Positions 32,936-40,103 of a stretch of DNA of 64,000 nucleotides are shown here, piece by piece. The DNA lies in the NCBI GenBank assembly GCA_964613665.1, contig CAZTIG010000017.1:1-64000 (forward strand), given 5' to 3'. This stretch comes from CAZQFV01 sp964613665 (GTDB lineage: Bacteria > Chloroflexota > Chloroflexia > DTKN01). The stretch's first letter is position 1. Each line of letters starts with the position of its first letter. Made by a program: the position numbers and the translations under genes. The notes under the pieces were generated by a model. It saw only the letters and a list, made by a program, of their open reading frames with translations, did not search any database and was not told the origin of the DNA.

Positions 32936-35551
32936 TCACCTCCGCTTGTCTTCCTCCGCGGCAGGTTCCGCGGCGGGCTCCGCCGGCAGCAGCTCCCCCA
33001 GCAGCGCCTCCTCCTCGGCCCGGCTGCGCACGCGGCCGTCCAGCCGCGCATCCAGGAGCGCGCCAAGGATCGCCTTGTACCGCGGGCCGGGGACCAGGCC
33101 GCGCGCCCGCAGGTCGTTCCCGTTCAGGGCAGGGCGCACGAAACGCAGCTTTTCTATGTAGCTCTCCACCGCCTGGCGCAGCGGCTCCTCCTCGCCCTCG
33201 GCCACGAGCAGCGCCTTGAGCGCGGTGGAGGAAAAGGGCCGCAGGAGATGGTAGACCCGGCTGGGAGCCGCCCTGCCCTCCAGGAGGACCGGGAGCGCCG
33301 TCTGCCGCAGCTGCACGACCTCGCGCAGAACCTGGCTGCTGCGCACCCGCAGGCGGTAACGTCCGATCATCCACTCGATCTCGTGGCCCGGCAGGTCGTA
33401 GCACAGCAGGGCCAGGTACAGAATGGCCCGCTCATCGCCGGCCGCCGCCGCGCGGACCTGCGGGAAGCGCTGCGCCAGCCAGTCGGTCCAGATCAGGTGG
33501 GGGGAGAGGCGCTCCAGCACGCCCAGCTCGTCCAGACGCGCCAGCACCTGTTCCGGCTCCTCCTCCTCCAGGATCAGGAACAGCTCGTGGCGGATGCGCT
33601 CGCCGGTGGTGCGTTCCAGCAGGTTCTGTTGCACGGCGTCGTGCAACAGCTGCAGCGTGCGCGGCTCCACGGCAAAGCCCAGGCGCTGCTCCAGCCGCAC
33701 CGCCCGGAGGACGCGGGTGGGGTCCTCGATGAAGCTCAGGTTGTGCAGCGCCCGGATCAGCCGGCGGTCCAGGTCGCGCTTGCCCCCGTAGAAATCGAAC
33801 AGCCGGCCGTCGCGGGCCCCACCCAGCCCGATCGCCAGGGTGTTGATGGTAAAGTCGCGGCGATAGAGGTCGTGGCGCAGCGAGCTGAACTCGACCGTCG
33901 GCAGGGCCGTGGGCGCCTCGTAGAACTCGGTGCGCGCCGTGACCAGGTCCAGGTGCCGCGGCAGCGAACCGTCGCCCCGCTCCAGCAGCCACTTGGCCGT
34001 GCCGAAGCGCCGGTGGCTGCGCACGCGCCCCCCCAGCCGCCGGGCCAGCTCCTTGGCCAGCGCGATGGCGTCGCCCTCGACCACCAGGTCCAGGTCCAGG
34101 TTGGGCAGCCCCAGCAGCAGGTCGCGCACAAAGCCGCCGACCATGTAGAGGGAAAAACCGACCTCCTCGGCCAGCCGGCCGGCCTGCTGCACGATCTCCA
34201 GCAGCGGCCCCGGCAGGGCCTCGGCCAGCCGCGCCGACCAGTCGCCGGCCAGCCCCTGCTCGCGCTGCGGGGCCTCCGGCCACAGCTTCAGCAGGTCCGT
34301 CCGGGTAATGATGCCCAGTAGCTTGCGCTCCTGGTCCACCACGAGTAGCCGGCCGACGTCCTCCGCCATCATCGCCTGGCGCACCTGGTCCACCGGCATG
34401 TCCGGCGGCACCGTCAGGGGGCCCTTCCACATGTACGTGGCCACCGCGGCCTCCTCCAGGCCGTGGTGCAGCGCCCGGTCCAGGTCGCGCCGGCTGAACA
34501 GGCCCAGCAGCCGGCCGTCCTCCGCAGCGACCGGCAGGCCGCCGTGACCATAACGCGCCATCACCTCGGCGGCCTCGGCCAGCGTGGCCTCGGGCGAGAT
34601 GGTGTGCACCCGCGCGGTCATGATGTCGCGCGCCGTCCGCATGGGCACGACCATCTCCTCGAGCAGCTGACGCAGATTCTGTACTACCTGCTCGCCGCTC
34701 TGCCCCGGCAGGAAAGCAGCCGCCGCCTGCGCGTGGCCCCGGCCTCCAAAGCGCGCCATCAGCTCGCCGGCATCGAGCGCTTCCCCCGTGCTGCGGGCGA
34801 CAATCTGCACCGTACCGCCCATCTGCACCACCAGGAAGAGCGCCGCCGGGTCGTAGAGGTCCATCAGGCGGTGGGCCAGGGTGGAGATCTCCTCCACATA
34901 CCCCTCGACCTCGGCACGGGCCACCACGATGGGCCAGCCGTGCACCTGCTGCACGGTCGTCGTGGCGACGAGCTGGTTGTAGATCTGCAGCTGACCCGCG
35001 CTGAGGGGCCGGTTCAGGAACTCGGCGGCGATGTACAGGTTGGCGCCCTGCTCCACCAGCCAGGAGGCGCAGCGCAGGTCCGCGGCTGTGGTCCCGGGGT
35101 AGCAGAGCGAGCCGGTGTCCTCGTAGATGCCCAGCAGCAGCAGCGTCGCCTCCAGAGCCGAGAGGCGCAGGCCCTGCTCAATTAGGCGGGGCACCAGCAG
35201 GGTCACGGTGGCCCCAACGCTCCCCCCCGTGAAGCACTCGTTCTCCTCCAGCGGGCGGGCCAGGGGATGGTGATCGAATATGTCCACCTGCGGGACGAAC
35301 GGCCCCAGCGGGCGAGGCAGGGCCGGCACTTGCTGGATGTCCACCAGGATGATGCGCGAGACGGGCTCCCGCGGCAGGGCCTCGGCGGCGACAAAGGGGA
35401 TCGGCCCCTGGTAGAGGGCCAGGAACTCGCGCACGTTGCGGTTCAGGCGCTGCGGCAGGACCGGCAGGGCCCCCGGAAAGAGCCGGGCCGCGGCCAGCAG
35501 GGAGGCCAGCGCGTCAAAGTCGGTGTTGCTGTGGGTGAGGATCAGCTCCAT
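32936..35551 (-). CDS. DHH/DHHA1 - tandem CBS - tRNA nucleotidyltransferase fusion (A-adding/CCA type)
   Basis: An 871-aa multidomain protein. Residues 1-310 form a DHH phosphoesterase with DHHA1: THSNTDFDALAS, VDIFDHHPLARP, and the GGRGHAQAAAA motif. Residues 310-430 hold two CBS domains (IMTARVHTISPEATLAEAAE and the VPPDMPVDQVRQAM repeat). Residues about 460-850 are a class II tRNA nucleotidyltransferase with the active-site GGFVRDLLLGLPNLDLDL and the RRDFTINTLAI motif. In organisms with this architecture it usually adds A76 while another enzyme adds CC. The tRNA in this window lacks encoded CCA, so such activity is needed. The ATG at 35551 is chosen because it begins the DHH domain. Confidence 0.92.
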   Translation of the reverse strand: MELILTHSNTDFDALASLLAAARLFPGALPVLPQRLNRNVREFLALYQGPIPFVAAEALPREPVSRIILVDIQQVPALPRPLGPFVPQVDIFDHHPLARPLEENECFTGGSVGATVTLLVPRLIEQGLRLSALEATLLLLGIYEDTGSLCYPGTTAADLRCASWLVEQGANLYIAAEFLNRPLSAGQLQIYNQLVATTTVQQVHGWPIVVARAEVEGYVEEISTLAHRLMDLYDPAALFLVVQMGGTVQIVARSTGEALDAGELMARFGGRGHAQAAAAFLPGQSGEQVVQNLRQLLEEMVVPMRTARDIMTARVHTISPEATLAEAAEVMARYGHGGLPVAAEDGRLLGLFSRRDLDRALHHGLEEAAVATYMWKGPLTVPPDMPVDQVRQAMMAEDVGRLLVVDQERKLLGIITRTDLLKLWPEAPQREQGLAGDWSARLAEALPGPLLEIVQQAGRLAEEVGFSLYMVGGFVRDLLLGLPNLDLDLVVEGDAIALAKELARRLGGRVRSHRRFGTAKWLLERGDGSLPRHLDLVTARTEFYEAPTALPTVEFSSLRHDLYRRDFTINTLAIGLGGARDGRLFDFYGGKRDLDRRLIRALHNLSFIEDPTRVLRAVRLEQRLGFAVEPRTLQLLHDAVQQNLLERTTGERIRHELFLILEEEEPEQVLARLDELGVLERLSPHLIWTDWLAQRFPQVRAAAAGDERAILYLALLCYDLPGHEIEWMIGRYRLRVRSSQVLREVVQLRQTALPVLLEGRAAPSRVYHLLRPFSSTALKALLVAEGEEEPLRQAVESYIEKLRFVRPALNGNDLRARGLVPGPRYKAILGALLDARLDGRVRSRAEEEALLGELLPAEPAAEPAAEEDKRR

Positions 35552-35656
35552 GGCTCGGCCTCGCCTCGGATGGCGAATGACGGACGACAGGCCGAGGGCC
35601 AACGACAAAGGTCCGCAGACGACAGACCAGAGACCATATGCCCGGGCCAGGAGCCA

Positions 35657-36130
35657 TCACGTCAGGCGCCTGCGCCGCGGGCGGTGCAGGCTCTCTGTGT
35701 CCAGCACGATCGTGACCGGCCCGTCGTTATCGATCTCGACCTCCATCATGGCCCCAAAGACGCCCGTCTGCGTGGGCACGCCGGCCGCGCGCAGCGCATC
35801 AGCAAAGTGCTCCACCAGCGGCTCGGCCACCTCCGGCCGGGCGGCGGTGCTGAAGGAGGGCCGCCGCCCCCGGCGGCAGTCGGCGTAGAGGGTAAACTGG
35901 GAAACCACCAGCGCCTCGCCTCCGACCTCCAGCAGGGAGCGGTTGAAGTAGCCGGCCGCGTCGCGAAAGATGCGCATCTGCGCCACCTTCAGCGCCAGCT
36001 CGTCGGCCTCCGCCGGCGTGTCCCCTTCGCCCACACCCAGCAGGATGCACAGGCCGGAGCCGATGGCGGCCACCTCGCGGCCGTCTACTCTCACCACAGA
36101 CCGGGTCACCCGCTGCAGCACTGCGCGCAC
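35657..36130 (-). CDS. dtd: D-aminoacyl-tRNA deacylase
   Basis: A 157-aa DTD enzyme that hydrolyses D-amino acids and glycine wrongly attached to tRNA. Both active-site motifs are intact: SQFTLYADC near residue 80 and the Gly-cisPro motif in NDGPVTIVLDT near residue 138. The start is GTG at 36130 with AAGGAG nine bases upstream. Length is slightly above the usual 145-150 because of a basic tail (HRPRRRRLT). It lies between ruvA and the tRNA nucleotidyltransferase fusion. The gap downstream carries a low-complexity GACGACAG-like repeat. Confidence 0.96.
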   Translation of the reverse strand: MRAVLQRVTRSVVRVDGREVAAIGSGLCILLGVGEGDTPAEADELALKVAQMRIFRDAAGYFNRSLLEVGGEALVVSQFTLYADCRRGRRPSFSTAARPEVAEPLVEHFADALRAAGVPTQTGVFGAMMEVEIDNDGPVTIVLDTESLHRPRRRRLT

Positions 36131-36165
36131 GACGGTCGACTCCTTATGTCACTACACGCGCGCCC

Positions 36166-36756
36166 TCACGCCCCGCCAAAGTAGCGCAGCGCCATCCGGA
36201 GGCGCTCCTCCAGCGGCAGCTCCTTCGACTCGGCCGGCAGAGACGCCAGCGCCGCACGGGCCTCGGCCGTCGTGTAGCCCAGGCTCGTCAGCACCTCCAA
36301 CAGCTCGGCCTGCTCCGGCGGCAGCGCCGCCGCGCCGGGCAGCCCCAGCCGGCCCAGGTCGATCCGCCCCTTGAGCTCCAGGATCAGCCGGCTGGCCATC
36401 TTGCGGCCCACGCCCGGCACCCGCGTCAGCAGGTCCACATCCTCGCGGGCTATCGCCAGCCGCAGCGCCTCGGCCGAGGTCGAGGAGAGCAGCGCCAGCG
36501 CCAACTTCGGTCCCACGCCGGAGACGGTCAGCAGCACCTCGAACAGCTCCAGCTGCTCGGCGGTGGCGAACCCGTACAGCGTCAGGGCATCGTCGCGCAG
36601 CAGGAGATGGGTGTACAGCCGCACCGTGTCGCCGACGTCGCCCAGCTCCTCCAGCACCGCGGCCGGCACCCGCACCCGAAAGCCGATGCCGCCCACCTCG
36701 ACGAGGGCCCAGTCGCTTCCCTTGGCCCGTACTTCACCGTGCAGCGTGGCGATCAA
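36166..36756 (-). CDS. ruvA: Holliday junction DNA helicase subunit RuvA
   Basis: A 196-aa RuvA, which binds Holliday junctions and recruits RuvB for branch migration. Domain I opens with IATLHGEVRAKGSDWALVEVGG. Domain II has the two helix-hairpin-helix motifs, LLTVSGVGPKLALALLSS and LLTRVPGVGRKMASRLILELKG. The C-terminal domain III (LLEVLTSLGYTTAEARAAL) binds RuvB. The start is TTG at 36756, supported by GGAGG six bases upstream and by family length. ruvB and ruvC are not in the window. A promoter with extended -10 lies just upstream at 36784-36792. Confidence 0.96.
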   Translation of the reverse strand: MIATLHGEVRAKGSDWALVEVGGIGFRVRVPAAVLEELGDVGDTVRLYTHLLLRDDALTLYGFATAEQLELFEVLLTVSGVGPKLALALLSSTSAEALRLAIAREDVDLLTRVPGVGRKMASRLILELKGRIDLGRLGLPGAAALPPEQAELLEVLTSLGYTTAEARAALASLPAESKELPLEERLRMALRYFGGA

Positions 36757-36783
36757 CGCGTTCCTCCAGTGTCCGCCAGGCCT

Positions 36784-36792
36784 ATTATAGCA
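36784..36792 (-). promoter_or_regulatory. Extended -10 of the ruvA-dtd transcript
   Basis: Minus strand TGC-TATAAT, 27 bases before the ruvA start. Confidence 0.6.
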
Positions 36793-36804
36793 CACATCGG
36801 CGGC

Positions 36805-38028
36805 TCAGGTCGACCGGCCCTCGGCCAGCAGCCCGGCCACGCGGTCCCAGATGCGCGCGGCTACCTCGTCCTTGGAGAGGAGCGGCAGCGGCTCTTCGCC
36901 GCCGCCGCGATCGAGCATCGTGACGCGGTTGGTGTCCACGCCAAAGCCGCTGTCGGTCGCGCTGACGTCATTGGCCACGATCAGGTCCAGCTTCTTGGCC
37001 ACGAGTTTCTGGCGGGCGTTGGCCAGCAGGTCCTGCGTCTCGGCGGCAAAGCCAACCACCAGCAGGGGCCGGCCGCCACGCTCCCGCGCCGCCGCCACGT
37101 CGGCGAGGATATCCGGCGTGCGCTGCAGGACCAGGGCGAGGTCCCCGGCGCCCTTCTTGATCTTCTGGCCGGCGCACTCGGCCGGGCGATAGTCGGCCAC
37201 GGCCGCAGCCATGGCCAGCACGTCGCAGCCCGGGAGCGCCTCCAGCACCGCCCGGCGCATCTCCTCGGCCGTGGCCACGTGGACGCACGTCGAGCCGACC
37301 GGCACGGCCAGGGCCGTCGGGGCGCTCACCAGGGTGACGCGCGCCCCGCGCTCCAGCGCCGCCTGCGCCAGCGCATAGCCCATCTTGCCCGACGAGCGGT
37401 TGCCGACGTACCGCACCGGGTCGACCGGCTCCTGCGTCCCGCCGGCCGTCACCACCACGTGCCGGCCGGCCAGCGGCCCGTCTCGCCCCAGCACCCAGCG
37501 GATGGTACCCACGATCTCCGGCACCTCGGCCATGCGCCCCCGCCCGATCCGCCCGGAGGCCAGGCGGCCCTCCCCCGGCCCGACCACGATCGCGCCGCGC
37601 CGCCGCAATAGCTCCAGGTTCTCCTGCGTGGCCGGGTGCTCCCACATGCCGGCGTCCATGGCCGGGGCCAGCACCAGGGGAGCAGCCGTCGCCAGCGCCG
37701 TGCTGCAGAGCAGGTTGTCGGCGATGCCGTGGGCCAGCTTGGCCAACGTGTTCGCCGTGGCCGGAGCGATCACCAGCACGTGCGCCCGCCAGGCCAGCGA
37801 CAGGTGGGCCATCTCCGTCTGCTCGAGCAGGCGGAACATGTCGCCGTGCACCGGCCGGCCGGTCAGCGCCTGGAAGGTCAGCGGCCCCACGAAGCGGGCG
37901 GCCGCCTCCGTCATGACCACGTCCACCCGCGCACCGGCCTGCACCAGCTTGCTCGTGAGGTCGGCGCTCTTGTAGGCAGCGATGCCCCCGGTGATGCCGA
38001 GGACCACACAGGCCTGGTGCAGCAACAT
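36805..38028 (-). CDS. coaBC: Bifunctional phosphopantothenoylcysteine decarboxylase/phosphopantothenate-cysteine ligase
   Basis: A 407-aa CoaBC for coenzyme A synthesis. The N-terminal flavin decarboxylase CoaC has GITGGIAAYKSADL and the APAMDAGMWEHPATQENL active-site region, including the expected PAMN-like motif with Asp in place of Asn (PAMD). The C-terminal ligase CoaB (from about residue 190) has VVTAGGTQEPVDPVRYVGNR and SSGKMGYALAQAA, then ADYRPAE and KIKKG. The PAMN Asn normally protonates the intermediate, so Asp here is unusual and worth noting. The ATG at 38028 has GGAGG upstream. Its promoter is at 38131-38159. Confidence 0.95.
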   Translation of the reverse strand: MLLHQACVVLGITGGIAAYKSADLTSKLVQAGARVDVVMTEAAARFVGPLTFQALTGRPVHGDMFRLLEQTEMAHLSLAWRAHVLVIAPATANTLAKLAHGIADNLLCSTALATAAPLVLAPAMDAGMWEHPATQENLELLRRRGAIVVGPGEGRLASGRIGRGRMAEVPEIVGTIRWVLGRDGPLAGRHVVVTAGGTQEPVDPVRYVGNRSSGKMGYALAQAALERGARVTLVSAPTALAVPVGSTCVHVATAEEMRRAVLEALPGCDVLAMAAAVADYRPAECAGQKIKKGAGDLALVLQRTPDILADVAAARERGGRPLLVVGFAAETQDLLANARQKLVAKKLDLIVANDVSATDSGFGVDTNRVTMLDRGGGEEPLPLLSKDEVAARIWDRVAGLLAEGRST

Positions 38029-38056
38029 CGTCGCCTCCGAGCCGCACTCCAGCCGG

Positions 38057-38085
38057 TTGACTGGACGGCGCCTTTCCTGTACAAT
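38057..38085 (+). promoter_or_regulatory. Promoter of the DUF2148-peptidase-SBP operon
   Basis: TTGACT, 17-bp spacer, TACAAT. It lies inside the predicted 5' leader of the divergent coaBC transcript. Confidence 0.65.
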
Positions 38086-38130
38086 GTGCCGGGCGGAAAC
38101 TGGGCACCCTCGCCAGGCCGCTCCACAGGA

Positions 38131-38159
38131 ATTGTATACGAAATGCACCCATATTTCAA
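38131..38159 (-). promoter_or_regulatory. Promoter of coaBC
   Basis: Minus strand TTGAAA, 17-bp spacer, TACAAT. It is upstream of the plus-strand promoter, so the two transcripts would overlap by roughly 30-40 bases. Confidence 0.6.
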
Positions 38160-38179
38160 GCATGGCCCACGGAGGAGAC

Positions 38180-38689
38180 ATGGATACCATTCACACCGTC
38201 GCCGAACTGATGGCCGTAGCCGCTCGCACCGCCCCCAAAGCGGCCGGGAAAGACTATGTCACCATCCAGATCGTGGAGGGAGACCTGCTCAACCAACTGG
38301 CCGACGACATGATCGCCTACGGCCGCGAGTCGGGCAAGAAGAACTTTGATCGCGATGGCGAGAACGTGCGCAGCTCGGCCGCCGTCGTGCTCATCGGTCT
38401 GAAGGACGCCGCCGCCACCGGGCTCAACTGCGGCGCCTGCGGGTTCGAGAAGTGCCCGCCGCTCAACACCTTCGCCGGGGAGTTCCGCGGCCCCAACTGC
38501 GCCCTGCGCCTGCTCGATATGGGCATCGCCCTGGGCTCGGCGGTCAAGATGGCCGCCCTGCTCAACGTGGACAACCGCATCATGTACCGCATCGGCGTCT
38601 CGGCCCGCCGGCTGGGCCTGACCGACGCCGACTTGGTCATGGGCGTGCCCCTCTCGGCCACGGGCAAGAGCCCGTACTTTGATCGCTAG
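38180..38689 (+). CDS. DUF2148 ferredoxin-domain-like protein
   Basis: A 169-aa protein of the DUF2148 family, described as containing a ferredoxin-like Cys-rich domain. Conserved Cys residues occur in GLNCGACGFEKCPPLN and GPNCALRLLD, likely binding an iron-sulfur cluster. The C-terminus VVMGVPLSATGKSPYFDR-like ending is typical (here DLVMGVPLSATGKSPYFD). Many relatives come from anaerobes. Role unknown, with redox or electron transfer likely. The ATG at 38180 has GGAGGAG upstream. The next gene starts 19 bases after its stop. Confidence 0.9.
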   Translation: MDTIHTVAELMAVAARTAPKAAGKDYVTIQIVEGDLLNQLADDMIAYGRESGKKNFDRDGENVRSSAAVVLIGLKDAAATGLNCGACGFEKCPPLNTFAGEFRGPNCALRLLDMGIALGSAVKMAALLNVDNRIMYRIGVSARRLGLTDADLVMGVPLSATGKSPYFDR

Positions 38690-38708
38690 GACCTCCTGGG
38701 AGACCGGC

Positions 38709-40103
38709 ATGCGCAGAGCGACGATCCTCTGGGGCCTCGTGCTGGCGCTGGCAATGCTCGCGCCCGCCGCCGCCGCGCCGGCACGGGCCATCCGCGCCGA
38801 CAACGACCACGCCACGCTCGCCTTCCCCGACCGCCTCACCTTCAGCGTCGACCTGCAGGGCGACACCACGATCACCTCGGTCGTGCTGGAGTACGGCGTC
38901 CAGGAGCTGACGTGCGGCCAGGTGGTGGCCAAGGCCTTTCCCTCCTTCACCCCGGGCAAGACCGTGGCCGCCAGTTGGACCTGGGAGATGCTGCAGAGCG
39001 GCGGAGAGCCCCCCGGCGCGCGCATCTGGTGGCGCTGGCGCGTGCGCGACGCCGCCGGCAACGAGCTGCTGACCGACGAGCAGACCGTGACCTGGCTCGA
39101 TGACGCGCACGCCTGGCGCACCGTCACCGGCCAATCCCTGAACCTGCACTGGTACGACGGCACCCAGTCGTTTGCCGACGATCTGCACGACGCCGCCGCG
39201 CAGTCCATCGCCGACCTGGGCCGCGCCACGGGGCTGGCGCCGGATGGGCCGATCGACCTCTACATCTACGCCGACCGGCAGGACCTGCGCGAGGCCATTC
39301 TGTACGAGCCGCAGTGGATCGGCGGCCAGGCCCACCCAGAGTACAACATCGTCATCATGGCCGTCGGGCCCGACGAGCTCGAATGGGGCACGCGGGTCAC
39401 CGCCCACGAGCTGACCCACGTCCTGGTCGGCCGCTACACCTTCAGCTGTCTCGGCGACGTGCCGGCCTGGCTGGAGGAAGGCCTGGCCGTCTACGGCGAG
39501 GGCGGCTGGACGGCCGCCGAGCAGCAAGCCTTTGAGGCCGCCGTGGCCGACGACACGCTCCTCTCCGTGCGCGCCCTGGGCGGCGGCTTCTCCGAGAACC
39601 TCGACCAGGCCAGCGTCGCCTACGGCCAGTCGTACAGCCTGGTGCGCTATCTCCTCGCCGAGCACGGCCAGGAGAAGATGCTGACCCTCCTCCGGACCCT
39701 GCGCGACGGGGTACCGATCGACCAGGCGCTGCCGCAGGTGTATGGCCTGACGGTGGAGGCCCTGGACGACGCCTGGCGGGCCTCGGTCGGCGCGGCCCCG
39801 CGGGGCCAGGCCGGCCGGGCGCCCACCCCCACGCCGCCGCCTACCCCCATCCCGACCATCGAGCCGGTCTCCGGCGCGCCGCCGGCCCCCACGCCCGGCC
39901 CGACGCGCATCCGCCCCACCGTCGCGCCCACCATCCCCCCGCCCACGAGCGCCCCCACGGAGACGCCCGCGGGTCCACTGGAGGGGCTTGCTGCCCTGCC
40001 CGGCTGGCTGCTGATCGTCCTGTACATCGCCGCCGGCCTGGCAATCGGCGGGCTGCTCGCCTTTTTCCTGAGCCGGCTCTTCGGGGGGAGGAGCGACCGA
40101 TGA
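38709..40103 (+). CDS. Exported gluzincin-type metallopeptidase (peptidase MA-like), C-terminally anchored
   Basis: A 464-aa protein with a signal peptide (residues 1-27), a beta-rich N-terminal domain, then a peptidase MA-like domain with the zinc motif HELTH (His233, Glu234, His237) and the third ligand Glu in WLEEGLAVY (about residue 257). After residue 370 comes a Pro/Thr linker, then one membrane helix (WLLIVLYIAAGLAIGGLLA) and a short cytoplasmic basic tail. The catalytic domain is therefore outside, tethered by the C-terminus. It probably cleaves cell-surface or exogenous peptides. Its stop overlaps the start of a peptide-binding lipoprotein by four bases, so the two are coupled and may feed peptide uptake. 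Confidence 0.87.
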   Translation: MRRATILWGLVLALAMLAPAAAAPARAIRADNDHATLAFPDRLTFSVDLQGDTTITSVVLEYGVQELTCGQVVAKAFPSFTPGKTVAASWTWEMLQSGGEPPGARIWWRWRVRDAAGNELLTDEQTVTWLDDAHAWRTVTGQSLNLHWYDGTQSFADDLHDAAAQSIADLGRATGLAPDGPIDLYIYADRQDLREAILYEPQWIGGQAHPEYNIVIMAVGPDELEWGTRVTAHELTHVLVGRYTFSCLGDVPAWLEEGLAVYGEGGWTAAEQQAFEAAVADDTLLSVRALGGGFSENLDQASVAYGQSYSLVRYLLAEHGQEKMLTLLRTLRDGVPIDQALPQVYGLTVEALDDAWRASVGAAPRGQAGRAPTPTPPPTPIPTIEPVSGAPPAPTPGPTRIRPTVAPTIPPPTSAPTETPAGPLEGLAALPGWLLIVLYIAAGLAIGGLLAFFLSRLFGGRSDR

